DNA from: Daphnia carinata
Lineage: Eukaryota > Arthropoda > Branchiopoda > Diplostraca > Daphniidae
Assembly: GCF_022539665.2 (NCBI RefSeq)
Contig: NC_081332.1
Span: 4,727,803 to 4,791,802, forward strand
Length of the DNA: 64,000 nt
Direction of reading: 5' to 3'
Shown in pieces: positions 1 to 13,192 of the stretch; the first letter of the stretch is position 1; every line of letters starts with the position of its first letter. The notes under the pieces are model-generated. The model was given only the letters and a program-made list of their open reading frames with translations, was not told where the DNA came from and ran no database searches. Both the position numbers and the translations under genes were made by a program.

Positions 1-1148
1 AGCTGGTTTGGTCCAGTTGATCAATGCCCAGCCGAACCACAACATACCGCCCATATCATTCCGTATTCGCAATTTCCAGAATCTGGAGAACGTCGTTCCC
101 AACAAACAAGTGCTCAACATGTGAGTTTTACTTCCGGATAAATGTTTCTACTCTTTATGCCGTCTCGCCTAATGCATTTCTTCCTTTAGGGAACAAGATC
201 TGATGAGCGTGGAGCCCTTATTCCATTTCAACATGCCACAGTTAACTTTGCTACTTAAGCGGCAAGCCGAACAGAACCCGTCGGCGTCCTACTTCAACGT
301 CGATATCCTCAAGGTAAATTTGCAAGGCATATCGAGGAAGAAAGGGAATCAGCCATTCGTTTGCATAAAATTACGAATTCAAATTTTCAAGACTTTCTAA
401 AATGGAATGTACTCGTCTTTTTGGAAATGATTTCAGTATCAAGTCAAAGCCCAAAGTGGGACCGGATCGGCGCCACTGCACTTGGTGGCCTACTGGAAGT
501 GCGAACCTTCACAGACGGACGTGCGGCTGGACTACAAGTTCAACGCCCACGCCCAAGTGTCGCCGGCCCCGCTGCGCAATCTCATGATTTCCGTGCCCAT
601 CGAAGGAGCTGTGACGGCGATGCAAGCCAAACCGCAAGGAGAATGGCAAGTCGATTGTGTTTTTTGTTTTATTCTTTCCCTATTGTTCTCGTTTCGTGCC
701 TTGATTGAATTAATGTGATTTTATTGATGACATTTTGGGGTAAATCCCAACGTTGTAGGATGGGCAACAGCAATCGCGCTTTGTGGAAGCTGCCGGAAAT
801 GTCGGTAGAGACGGATGGTGCCAACAACATGGGCTCGATACGAGCCCGTTTCAACCTGAGCGGCAGTTCAGGTAGTCCAACGACAATCACTGCTCACTTT
901 GGCTGCGACGGCTCTACTATGAGTGGCGCCGAAATGGAGCTGGTCTCGACGGGATACCGGACATCCTTGGTCAAAAGACGTTTCGTAGCCGGTGAGTTTA
1001 TATAGTTGTCTCTTGTTTATTTTTCCGAATTTAAAATTCATGTGTATTCATTTCATATCAAGGCAAATATCTTTGCGAAGCCGAGGCCTCAGTTCTTCAA
1101 AACAATCGCTACGCGGCTCCACCGGGCCCGACTTCTACCGAATGTTGA
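1..1148 (+). CDS. FCHo: FCHo-type endocytic adaptor, C-terminal mu-homology domain (5' partial)
   Basis: Five exons join in frame: 1-120 (continues off the left edge), 190-313, 437-645, 759-991 and 1063-1148 with a TGA stop. The product matches the C-terminal mu-homology domain of F-BAR proteins FCHo1/FCHo2 (Syp1). Readable landmarks are LFHFNMPQLTLLLKRQAEQNP, NVDILKYQVKAQSGT, AYWKCEPSQTDVRLDYKFN, ALWKLPEMS and GYRTSLVKRRFVAGKYL, in the order known for human FCHO2. In that family the domain binds Eps15/intersectin and cargo and helps nucleate clathrin-coated pits at the plasma membrane; the F-BAR domain would lie upstream of this window. The last 25 or so residues after GKYL are a short tail of no recognised function. 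The intron after 645 uses a GC donor (ATG|GCAAGT). All junction phases agree, so I am confident in the exon model. Confidence 0.9.
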
Positions 1149-1640
1149 ACAAGGAATTCATGGAACCTGTTTGAAGCCAGTCACGAAGGTTCAACCAACT
1201 CGCATGTAATCGAATCGGAAGGAACCTTTGTTTTTTAGAAACACATATTCTCTTGTATACACACCTATTCAAAAACAAAACAAAAAAAAATGTTGAAACA
1301 TTCGGTCTTTCCCGAATCGACGCTCTTCCTCCCTTTTCATTCAAATCTTTTTAAACCAACAAAAAAAAAAATCATGATTAATAATAATAATAATAATAAT
1401 AATAAAGTAACGGGTTTAACCAATTGTTGTCCTGTTCAGCAGCAATAGCAGAAAAAAACCAACTGATTTGCATGTTGAATAATTGTTACATGTAAAGTTG
1501 CCTTACCTTGAAAAGGGCAAGACATCACTTTATCTTTCTTATATTTGCCCTAGTTCTCTTGTTTCTTCTTACATTTTCTGGGTCATAATACGATTACAAA
1601 CAAAAACAAAAAAATCTACCTATTTTTGTAAATAAACTGC
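1149..1640 (+). promoter_or_regulatory. FCHo 3' UTR with two poly(A) signals
   Basis: Noncoding A/T-rich sequence follows the FCHo stop. AATAAA occurs at 1401-1406, at the end of an (AAT)n run from about 1378, and again at 1631-1636. Either could direct polyadenylation; the second has a T-rich stretch downstream. No reading frame here resembles a protein. Confidence 0.55.
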
Positions 1641-4600
1641 CAACCCGTTCTATATATACATCCTAAAAAAAAAAATCCCTGTGCTAATCGTTATTTTTCT
1701 GTTTTTATTTATGAACGTGTCCTCTTTACTGATCCGCTTTCTATTTCCATGCTGCACGTACGTTCAGTGTTGATTGCCTTGCGGTTTTGTGTGTGTCCCC
1801 GATAATCGACTCTCTTTCTTCCCCCACAGAAAACAAGAAAGATGGGGGCCACTGATGTGCCCGTCTTTATAGCTCTTGGAACGCACAGAGAAGAAAAGAT
1901 CGAACATAAAGGAGAACTGTAACGTGAAGCATGCATCCTGACAGATAAGCTTTAGCACGCCGACTGTCACGAAATGGTAGTGGGCGAAAACAAAAATGGA
2001 TGGAAACAAAAGGACAAAAAAAAGGCAACACTGTAAAGAATTGTTTTCTTGTCAAAGTTTGGGACACCGTTCTAAAAACGGACGTGGTTAAGTGGCGATA
2101 TCAACTCGAGCACACACAATCTGTTACGTCAGTTGTTTCCTATTTTTTTTTTTTTTGAAGTTTAGAGATCGAGACCACAGATGGCCAAATGTCGAGGATA
2201 GTGACAAATAAAAGTCAGCTGGCGGATGCGCGCGCGCGCCCTGTTCTGTAGTCGGCCCGAAAGGGACTTGCGCGAAACATTGGTGTTCCGATTGTAATGT
2301 CTTTCTTTTTTCTTTGCTGGCGATATGAGCGCGCAGCAACTCGTCAGATGCGTCAACGTACACACAACGGCCTTCCCCTGTCGTTTTTGTCGGTTGGTCG
2401 GCAGCCATCATAGCGGACGAGTTTTGTCAGCCGCTCGGACTTGATTTACGTGAACAGGCATCCGACGCCTGCTGTTGGAAACACACCCGTCGTACTGCAG
2501 CCGAGTAGACATCTCAACTTTGTCTTCAATCTGTTAAACAAACAAAAAGTGCCTTCATTATCGAAGCAGACTCTCGAATGGCTTGAACCTTTCAGCACAA
2601 AATCGGCGTGTGTCATCGCCAGGACTTTTTTTTTTTCGATTTCATTCGAAATATCGTGTGTGTGTGTGTGTTTTGTTTAGTTGCTGTGTCGTATACAGTG
2701 TCGTCTGTGTGTGCCTGTTTCTGACGAACGTGGAGTACTTGTCAATGTGTGTGTGTGACGTGGACACACACACGCGATAGTTTTTTCTTGGTACCAAACA
2801 GCCGGGAAAAACCGACGGGGCCAGGTATCCACGCGATTTGCTATTCGCTATATATATTCCTGGAACGAACTTTCATTGCTATTCACTTCAATTCATATTT
2901 TTTGAACAAAAAGGGACCAACAAAAAAATAAAGGTTAGTTTTGTTTGCTTTCTTTCGTCACGTATCAGGATTCATTGATGTGTGAGTAATGTCACATTGT
3001 TACCTATTCCAATAGACTCTTTGCTTGCAAATGTTTTGTTGCGGCGAATCACACGGTGGGGGTTTATTGATGCCACCCAATGGCATACATTATTCAATTC
3101 GTACTCGTCGAACGGTTGTCGATTTTTGTACACTTCGGCTTTTTTTTTGTTGTTGTTCCTTTTGTAAATGTTATTTGCAGTGACTGTGGGTGTAGGACTT
3201 AATCCGTATTGATTTTGGGGTTCTTGTCAGTTGCTGCGGGTGTGAGTAACGACCATGATTTACACTCCTCCCCTTTGAAAAAAAAAGATAAAACGCGATC
3301 CATGACGAGCCGCAATCGTTTTTCTTGCACAAATTGATTTGAAGTCGCCGTATATTTTTTTACTTTTTGCGTCGTTCGTTTTTATTATGGGTTTGATTTG
3401 TCTTTTGGACTCAGCATTTTTCATTCGTTGGTTGTCTGTTAAACCAATAAAGAGAAATACGGCGCTGTTTGCTCTAGTTTTTGCCGATCGTTTGCGTCCC
3501 GTACAAATTGTAATAACGAAGCGAGGAAGTAGCGCTGATCAAACACGTCCACGTTTCCATGTTTTTAATAAACTGGAAGAGGCAGGAAATTGTAGTCGGT
3601 TTATGGTTTTCCTCTCGTCTTTACCTCGTTTTCAAATTAAATTTTTCGATGAAAATTTCTATGACTGCCTCCATTTCGCACGATCTTTATGTCCACATCT
3701 GATTAGTTGTGATCGATCAAGAAAGTTTTTTGCAATGACGAAGCCCGAGCCACGAAACGTAGAACTAGTAGTCCCACGCTCGACTTGCGCTACGTCCTCC
3801 ACCACTTCTCGATGCATTCACGAGGAAAACGGGCGGGGAGGAAGTCGTGAGCTAGACAACTCTTATTCTTTCGAAAGAAAAATGTCGTGGACTGCAACGC
3901 AGTCGCAGGATATACGAAATATAGTCGGCACTAACAAAGCTGAAAAGAAATAAATGCCAACAGCTTTAAATACAAAATGCGACCTTTGCCGTCTAGGGAT
4001 TATTATCAATTTAGAAACGCGACTCTGTCAAGAAAAAAAAATATGGAAAAGAAAAAATAGGCTTAATATTAGACGAAATATTAAACTTTTCCTCTCTTAT
4101 TTCCATCAGTTAACTTTTTGGCTCTTTTTCTTCCATGCACGCAAAGAATAATTTGCTTTTTCTCCGTATTTCTGTACTGGGGATGCAACCACCTCGTATT
4201 GATCGTTCCCTTTGCGCTCGGAGAAGAGACTCAACTGCTGCTGAACGGCCAGTGTTCGGGGGAGGGAACTGGGGGACACAAACAAGGAGAGAGTCGAATG
4301 GGAGCGTGAAAAGGACACTACCGCATCGCCCGAGATGTTTTTTGGCCTTTCGCTTATTGTCCATGACTGTACAATGAGACATCAAGCCGAAGCTTAGCGT
4401 TTCTCAATTGTTTAGAGAGGGGCGACCGTCTTCCTTCTGCGCAAAATCAGTGCGCGAACATAGCCAGTACATACCGCACTAGTTCACGCCGCTGGCGGGG
4501 AGTTATCAACGACAACTTCTTTCTTTTGCGGTAATAGTATCTCTATTACATAAACGACGTCCGAGTCCTTTGCGACATCTTAAAAATGGGGGGAAACGCA

Positions 4601-7600
4601 GAGAGACATAAACAATACAGAAGAGAGCTTCGGTTTCTTTCTTGCTTCCGCTTTTACGATTATCATAACGAGTCGAAAACCCGTCATCCGTTCGATAAAA
4701 CCACTCAACCTTTTGGCTTCATATCTTTTTTTTTTTTATTAAAGAGTCTCATGGCGACGGTGGAGATCCATTGAGTGTCTTCTTTTCGCTTCAGTTGTTT
4801 CCGTTTTGATGAAAAATTGTAATCAATCGCAATCGTCCAGTATACGAAAGAAGTAGAGAATCTTGTGTGAAAAGTCATGTGCAGCGATTGGCAATCCTTT
4901 CGTCGACTGATGAGCCACTGGGAAGCCATATCGTCTATTGTTCCGTGGCTTTCTAAGGAACACAATCGCCTTCTGAGATGAGATCGACTCTGAAACCTTC
5001 ATTTATTTTGGCTTTGTTTTTCTGGGGGGGAGGTTTTGACGAAGGCATTGACTTCACACTTGGATCGATCCACCAGCTGCACAAATATGATGGCTTTCTT
5101 TTAAAAGAAAGAAGAAAAGATTTCATTAAAATCTCGCAGTGTTTAGGAGTATTATTGTCTCACCCAGACGTCTCGTTTTATTGTTCACGAAGAGCAAGGA
5201 CGTTGAAAAAAGAGATCGATCGATGTTGTAGTCGTTTATGGTTTGCTTGGCAACCATCGTATAACCATTGGAATTTCTTCTCGCTAAAATATGGAGTGAT
5301 ACGCTCGACACATTTTCGCCTCCATGTTGATGATAATTTGAGTTGCAGATTTTGATATTCGGCTGTAATCTTCTTGAAAATGTTTTCCAACATAGATCTC
5401 ATTGTCATTCATAGCGGCGACGATTCTTTCGGTCACACGGAGATGATGAGTCTTCCTTAGATGAGCGTATGATGCAAACTCCATAATGAGGTTGTGCAGC
5501 CTTGGATGCATGAAGTGCCGTCGCCTCAAGGTTGAGAATAAAATCTGTTTGTATGAGTTGTGGGAGGTATCCATTTCAGGGAATCCCGCCTTCAGCGGAC
5601 GAAAGTTGTGAATTATCGATCGCCTGATTAGATCTCCCTTTTCCTACAATTTTCGACATCTGAGTTGGACGCGAGGCACACCAACTTGCAACATGGATTA
5701 TGACCGCGCTGTGTGGGGAACGGATAAGAATGCCTGGCCACTGTGCCCTCGGCCTGGACTCAGGTTCCTGTTGACACACACAGAATATGGAAGAGAACAG
5801 CGACATCGGCTCTTGTTTGTCGAACAAACTGCCAACTAAGAACGAAAGCCGTTTGTTGTTTTGTAGGAGGATTCAACTCCACTCAGCCTTCATGAGTGGC
5901 GGAACGTGGCCAGAATTCATGGAATTGGGTCCCTTCGTAACCGTTTTCTTTTCATCTTCGCTCGATTCATTTGCCGTATTATAAGCCAACATCATCTTTT
6001 TATCTCTTAAAACACTGTAGAGCTTGTACTTACTAGGACACACGAAGCGAGATGGATAGCTAGTGGATGGCACAGGCGGAGAGAATCTCTTTGTCAACAA
6101 GAAATCTTGATTCCATCCGCCATCGAAATATTTTTCCTTCTTTTAGTTGAATGTATTCATCTCAGGTCAAGAATAAAATTCTGGCGAACTGGCCGGATAC
6201 TATCACGATGTTTGGGTGCATATCTAAATGAAAAAGAGTTCAGCCAAATGAATTTAGAAGTGGGAGGGAAAAAAGCAACCAACTTTTTGTACGATTGATT
6301 TCGTTTGACAGAGCGAGAAGAGAAGGCCAGCCGGGCACGCCCTTTTACGCATATTGATCTAAAAAGACCCGTACGATGTTATAAGCGAAATGCTGATCTT
6401 CCTTCCTAGTTCTTCCATGTCCTGGCCACTGGCCCACGGACGTTTTTCTGTTTACAATTGGCCGTTGTCCCGATATTTTTTTACATTCGTTCCAACTAGG
6501 GATAAATATGATTGAATTGCATGAAATTTTGTTATTCTAAAAACGGTGAAATGGCGATTGATCTCTTGGCCGTTCCATTTCTTTTGTTAACCCTATATTT
6601 TTACGACGAATACCTTTTTTGTGGAGAATCTCTTATTTCCGTGAGCTGCTTTTTGCTTTCGTGCAGCTGTTGGCGTTCTGTGGAAAGGAAGAACTTGCCC
6701 TCTCTTTTCTGACTGGCTAGGTTTCAATTCCATTTTGCTGTAGTTTGGACGTAGATTTCCGTCCCTTTTTTGGGTGTGTTGTTTTGCTATTTAGGTATCT
6801 CGTTTCGTGCTTTTTTTTTTATCTACTTTTGTTCGATTTTGCTGGAAAGCTTCTTTGTGTCGATCGAATTTCAGACAAATCTGGTCCTAGAAATAGATTT
6901 TCATTTAGAAGGTTGACCTTCGTTACTCCGTCGTTTATTTAGAGTTACGGTAACTAAAATAATCCACAATGGCTGACATTCTTCTTTCGTTACATATTTC
7001 CAGTTCATGTTTGCCAAATGTTTGAAATCTGCAACAATGAGAGACACTCGCAGAAAAACAAAAATTGGATTTCAGATGTTCCCAAATGAGATCATTTATT
7101 CTTAGCAGCTAATGACGATTTAATAAAGATTTGCTAATCTCTTTAATATAATAAAAATCACTATTTCGAAAAGCTAAAATTTTTGCTTTATTAAGCTTTA
7201 ATTTTTCTTTGTCGCAACGCTGTTTCTCGTCAATCGATAAATAAGAAAATCGAAGGAAAGTTTTAGTCAGGTCTTGTCGAGTTTTCAGTTGAAACGCAAC
7301 GTATATTATTTCTTGATGCACGTACGTATCAGACTATATGTAATTGAATCCCAAAAAGTTGTTCACACCGAATTATTTCTCGGGCATGCCATATATCTCA
7401 TCCGATATTTGATTATGGACTGCACTGGTTCATGGAAAGAGGTAACTGACAGTTACACGAAGCCAACCACGAGGTAAGTTACCAATGGGACTTACCATTT
7501 CACTTTTGAGACATTTGGGTACGTTGTTCGAATGTATTTGTCTACCAAAATTTCTTACACTGTTGGATTTTGTTTTCTAAGTTATCCCTTTCCAAAAATT

Positions 7601-10465
7601 ACTATTGTTTCAATGAACCTAGACGACATTCAAGTTAACCCAAGGTCAAAAGCAAAGCCCACTTAACAGTCGATCCATTTCCCTGGGAGTTTTGAGCTCT
7701 TTTGTTTCGCAGTTCGATGTACACGTTGGGATGGCGTGTCATCAAAGAAACTCTTAAGTCGATTGCTTCTCTTTCATTGCCTAAAAAATATCAATTTCAA
7801 AAGATGTGAATCGAATATCTTTTGTCTGGACTCTATTAACTTCAGAATTCAAATTATTCCCGTTAAATAAATAATGACAATGGCAATTGCTGAAAGTAAC
7901 TTCTCTCACGCAGAAGGTCTTTGTAATATTTATGTCGCTTGTTGTCACTGTCTTGCCATCTACATTTTGTGTTTGCCATCGACATTGTTGTGTCTGTATG
8001 TAGTAATTGGGTCCGCTAAGCTTGTTATTGCATCGACCTGAAGATGCTCAAGTCAATGTTTGCTTGCCGTCTAGTCTTTTAGAAGTGGGTAAAACCTTAT
8101 CGTCCACCTCCTAAACTCCCGCATTTGTCATATCGTTCTATATTATTATGACGATTAACGACAGGCCCTTGCGGGTAGGTTCATCCTTTTGTCATCGAGT
8201 TTATACATAGTTGCAACTTTTACTCCTATAATCCAGCATGTATCAACTAATATGATGGATACATGTGTACCCGACGGTATCAACGGGACGACACTCCCGA
8301 ACAGATCGATCAGGATGGGAGGGGGGGGGGGAGGCTTTATAGCATCGAATAAACCCAGCACATCCATTATGATTCACGTCTCGCGTCTTTTGTTTTTTGG
8401 TCAAAATTTATTGTTCCATGCTGAACTTTTCATAGAAGACGGACATGGAAGGCTGGAAAAGCTTTCGCTGTCGCTCAGGCAAGACGCTCATAATACCACA
8501 CGCCAGTTCCCGCTCGCTCACGCTGATGATCGCGAGAATTCAAAAAGACTTGTCTTTCGTACGCAGTACATCGCTGGGTTCAAAAAAAAAAGAAAAAGAT
8601 GGAAGAGTTCTGCAACATTTCTCCCACGTTTTTCTTTTTTGTGGGGCCTCCAGCATATCCAATCACCATCGTCCAGCATAGAACAACATGGTAAACGTTT
8701 CGTCACCGTCAGTCTTAGAAATTGGGTCCCATATGTTAGTAATGTGGGGCGAGAAACAGCGTCGGGGAACAATTTCTCTGATGTATAGCGTCATTAAAAA
8801 GGAAACCTTGAGTACTCCCGCCTTTCCATCTTGTAACTATCATTTTTCTTTAATGACAGTAACTCTTTTCTTTTACAGTCTAATAATAATGATGATTTCA
8901 ACCATTATGCTAGGGTAGTAATAGCCAACCTTGTATTGTCCTTTGGAATGGACTATTCTTTTCACCCCAACAGATGAGGCTTTTGTATCGATCAGCTTTT
9001 ATGAAAATGCGTTCCGTGCGTATACTGTTTTGCCCTCTTCGAACGTATCGATAAACAGCGATGCTATATGTGTACCCATCTAGTTATCGCGCGAGGGCCT
9101 CTCTCTGCGAAAGAAAGGGGGAAATGGTGTTGTATAAAAACCAGCAGCTATCAGCCAAGTGGAACCAAACTATCGAGTCGTAACGCCCCGAATAAAAACA
9201 AAAAAAGTCAATCGATTTCCCTCCTCCATGTTGGGATCTCTCCTCTTTCATTGGTATGGGCTAAAAAGTACCACCCTTTTTTTTTCTCGATAGGGTCGAT
9301 AAGAAAAAAGAGGAAAAACAATTCTATATATTTTTATTTTTTGTCTGTCGATTTTTGAGCACTTATGGGAATGTGTACTGGACAAGCCAATAACTTGCTC
9401 CATATGCGGCTAAGTTTGTAAAGGAACTTGTACATAAGAGCTGCAATGTATACTTTATCAATCATAACCAGGGCAGAATAAGCTGCTTAATTCGCTGTAT
9501 ACACATGAAACGTTTCCTAATCGAATGACGTCAAAACGAATTTGAGTCCAGGAGACTACAGTACGTATATATATTTATATATATACTCATACTGCTTGCC
9601 TGATGGATGTTTGAGTGCTGCGCCATACAGGCTCCATTACGTCCTCGGCGTTATGTGTAAGTGCATTAGGCACTCTCTTTTTTCTTTCTTTGTAAACAGT
9701 AGCTCCGCACGATCCCTCATCACTGCCGTATTTATGCCCGTCTACTGTAACGTAACCCCATGTACATGTAATAATCATTCGACGTTGCCGTCAGCAAAGT
9801 CTCCCTCCTTTTTTTTTTTAACGTCCGGTAATGAAAGATATGGCACCCTCCTACTCTTATTTTCATTTAATATAGAGCATAACAAAATGTATATTTTGAT
9901 ATCTTCTCGATCGTCAACTGGGCTTTTTACAGCCCGAAACACCCGAGATTTTTAATAGCCTCGTTCCCCGTTTTGCGCCGTTTCGCCCGCCCCCGTCCTC
10001 ATCGTTTACATACGCACGACAATAAATCCACGGATCGATTGAAAGTTTGTGCGTGAAGGATTCGTAACGGTTCTGTTTGCGCGACGGTGCTGAAAAATAC
10101 AAACGAACCACAATGACACATTCACGCAATCGACTTACCAATTCAAGGGGGAATGCAGAACGTTTGGCCTATGCTCGATTTTCCCTTAATCTATTTCTAA
10201 TGGCCTTTTCAAATATACCTTTTCATGCGTGCCACATAACATTGGTTATTCTAATTTTGTATTCCATTTTCCATCCATCATTTTCAAAGCCAAATGTATG
10301 GGGCTTACTTTGTTTTGCGATTGATACTTCCATTTGATATTTAAAGACAATTCGATCAGAAAGCCAAATGTTTGATCCTGCCTTGTCGTACGATCCTTTG
10401 TTCTTATGTGCAATGACGTTCCTTGCCATCTCTTATTCTTTATTGGTTCATATTGTGTTTATTAG
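1641..10465. other. Gap between FCHo and CAPS; no recognisable coding sequence
   Basis: About 8.8 kb with no conserved protein in any frame. The first CAPS coding exon opens with a splice acceptor (10464-10465), so at least one noncoding CAPS exon and its promoter should lie in here. One candidate is the CpG-containing stretch around 2.3-2.94 kb, which ends in a donor-like AAAG|GTTAGT near 2934. A TATAAAAA box at 9133-9140 is another possible promoter element. Other visible content is a (GT)n run at 2656-2671, a poly-G run near 8317-8333 and a CRE palindrome at 9526-9533. None of the promoter or exon assignments is proven. Confidence 0.5.
9526..9533. promoter_or_regulatory. CRE palindrome TGACGTCA upstream of CAPS
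   Basis: A perfect 8-base cAMP-response element about 1 kb upstream of the CAPS start codon. A second perfect copy is in CAPS intron 1 at 10952-10959. Further copies at 34391-34398 and 35161-35168 fall within the synaptopodin-like gene. Binding by CREB is inferred from motif identity only. Confidence 0.3.
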
Positions 10466-10511
10466 GAAGCAGAAAGCGAGCAAAGAGAATCCGGTTACCT
10501 GAGTCGGTATC
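10466..10511 (+). other. CAPS 5' UTR portion of the first coding exon
   Basis: A pyrimidine-rich stretch ending TTTATTAG precedes 10466, so the exon probably begins here by splicing from an upstream noncoding exon. A TGA at 10500-10502 lies in frame just upstream of the ATG at 10512. That supports this ATG as the true start for transcripts using this exon. Confidence 0.6.
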
Positions 10512-10819
10512 ATGATTGACCCCAGCTCTTCCGAAGAGGAAACGGATGAGGAGGGAGTTGAGGAGCCACATCAACATCATCGTCATCACCATCATTCGCA
10601 AAGGGCCGCCAAAGGCCAAGATGTTGGCGGCTCGTTTGCAGGAGGTCCCAATAACACATTTGGGATAGCTCCTGGACAGCTTGCAGGTCATGGCAACAGC
10701 AATCTTGGCATCGGTGGCAATGGGGCAGGAGCTGCATCCAGTACAGCTGCAACGTCGTGGGGAGGAGGAGGAGCTTCCAACAGCCTGGATGTCCCTCAGT
10801 CGTCGGGCAGTCTGCCCAG
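10512..10819 (+). CDS. Caps: CAPS exon 1: acidic, His- and Gly-rich N-terminus
   Basis: Starts [19 protein letters not shown], the acidic opening I associate with arthropod CAPS. A histidine-rich patch ([10 protein letters not shown]) and a Gly/Ser/Ala-rich low-complexity stretch follow. No folded domain is evident. The exon ends CCCAG|GTAAAG and joins exon 2 (13813) through a split Arg codon. Exon 2 continues as Ser/Pro-rich sequence. Confidence 0.9.
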
Positions 10820-13158
10820 GTAAAGCATTGATCTCCTTATTCCTCCCTTTTCTTCTTAGTTTGAATGTCTTTGTCCGGCCGATAAGGGCCCAAAGAAGTG
10901 GAGCGTCTGACTCCTTTTGAAGCGAAATTGATCCATGTCGTCTTCGTCGTATGACGTCAATGCAAGAGCTGGATGTGTTTTGTTTGTTTTGTTTTTTCCC
11001 CCATCTTGACCTAACCGATAGGATTCATGTCTGTAAGATGGCGTCGAAAACTGGAAGATACATTGATGTGTAGGAAAGTGGGGGGGGGGGGGAGGGAGGA
11101 CGTAGTTGATGTAGACACGAGGTGAATGACAAGCCCTCATCGTCGCTCGCTTTGACTGAGCGAGTCTGGCTACCAAAACGAATTTGTCAAGACCCGCAAG
11201 AGACAAGATACTCGAGGGGAACGCGTGACCTGATCTTTTATTCCTTTCTGGCACTTCTCCTTTTTTTTTTTTTTTTTTTTCACCTATAGAGCATGTGATC
11301 CAATCAAGCTCCGGGGGGCGCAACTGGGGCTGCGTGTATACATACGTGACTTATTCGCTCTAGTAGAAGCTATTTTGACGCCTCGGGTCGACTAAAGACA
11401 ACAGCGCAAGAGTTAGTTAGAGTCAAACAAGGAGGGGGAGGATAGACTAACAACAAAGGAATGTGCGCCGAATTGGACACACTCGGAATTATTATTTTCA
11501 TTTTCTTTTGTGTTTCTATCGTCATCACGCAAGGGCATCGGAGTACGAACACAAAGTCAATTGGTTTACACGTAGAATAATGCCAACTAAGGGGGGAGGG
11601 GGGACCCGATGCTCCGACGCATAACTTTTACTGGAAATATCCATAAATGTGGAGAAAAAGTTTTAGCTGAGCCCTCATCAGCTGGGAATTTTAAATGCGG
11701 GCTTGTTGTGTTCTCGTTTTTTCATTAGTTGGCCACACGTTTGCCGATCTGTTTCCCTAAAGGGAAATTCAATTGATTAAGTCGCAAATTCTACCGGTTT
11801 ATGTGAAGGGGAAAACTCTCGACTGTTCATGTAGTTAACAGTTTTATTATTTTTTTTTTTCCTTCCTTTTGCGTGCCGTAATTTGATTGTCGAGAAACCA
11901 CTTGGCGAGTTTGCATTTGATAGATCCAATTTTATTTCTTTTTCCTCCCTTTTTTTTATAGCTCTCATTTTAATTCAAGGCACGCGGTGCCAATTCAACC
12001 AATTCATTCCTGCCTTTTCTTTAGCCGTCATTTCCCGTCCGTGTAGTGTTGAAAATTGACGTAGAACGACTGGTCATAATGGCCAGAGTATTCGTCGAAA
12101 CGAGAAAGTAGGTGACGTTTGCCAGTGTTATTTCGTTGCGATTCTAAACCGTAAAAATCAACAGTTGGTCGATAATATTTGCGCCGAAAGTCATTGCCAT
12201 TTATAGAAAGATCAATAAAAAAAAACAAAAATAGTCTTTTATTGACTGAAAAAGACTATTCGGCTGAAGAAACGATCACAACGGCTAATGAAATGCAGAA
12301 GCCTTTCATACGATTGAATCAGTACGTCTTTGTCTATTTTTTTGTGTTCCGTGTTGTTGGTTTTCTCTTTGATTCCATTTTCGGTCATCGTGTGCGAGGT
12401 TTCGTGATAAAAAAAAACTAGACAATGACACGGAAGATTGCCAAAGCCCCCCAGTTTACTCCAACAACACTGACAGATCGAGTTCCCTTGATAGTCTCGA
12501 TAGACGGGGAACCCATCAACTTCAGCTCTCTCTTGATAGTGGATATTTAGTAACGTAATAGAATGAGTCCATCTGCATTTGTGTCAGCTGGAAAAATAGC
12601 AAAATGGAGTCGGGGATCAAGGAGGGACAGAATTGAACTGACGAAACATTTTAAGTTTAAATATCAACGTTAAATTGGATAGTGCACACGGCTCGATAAA
12701 CATAACTCGGGTCCCTTCAGCGGGGCCTGATAAATCTGCTGCTCGGGCTGAGTTCAACTGGCAACGTGACAACTCTCAGTCCGATAATCGATCAGACAGC
12801 TGTGTATCCTCTGCCCAATAACCTCTTTAAATTTTTTCTCCTTTTATTTATTTACTTTTTTGTTTCCACTTCAAACGGACTGGAGAAAAAAGGGGGTTGG
12901 AAAAAGTTTATTGGATTCCCATCCGGAAAAGTGAGATGCGGATGAAAAGTTTCTTTCGAAGAAACGGCGTTGCCTTGTTCGCCATGTTGCCGATTGTCAC
13001 CTACTCCCGCACTGCGGTATATCACAAATCGAATTTCCCTTTTTTTTTTTTTAAGACGGAGACAGTCAAAAGACACAAGGCCAAGAGAAAAAAAGAAGGA
13101 AACTGTCACGTTGCTGCAACATCAATATCCGCAATCTTTTTTTGTGCGGATCACGGAA

Positions 13159-13192
<34 letters not shown>

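Noticed and set aside
2124-2411. A 95-codon minus-strand frame starting at an ATG near 2411
   Set aside because: No family resemblance; the region looks more like a promoter or 5' UTR, and the end of the frame is a poly-Lys run from a T-tract.
3387-3953. A roughly 188-codon ATG-initiated frame between FCHo and CAPS
   Set aside because: No recognisable domain, codons reflect local A/T content, and there is no splice or promoter support. Could be a chance frame; a protein search or expression data would be needed to revive it.
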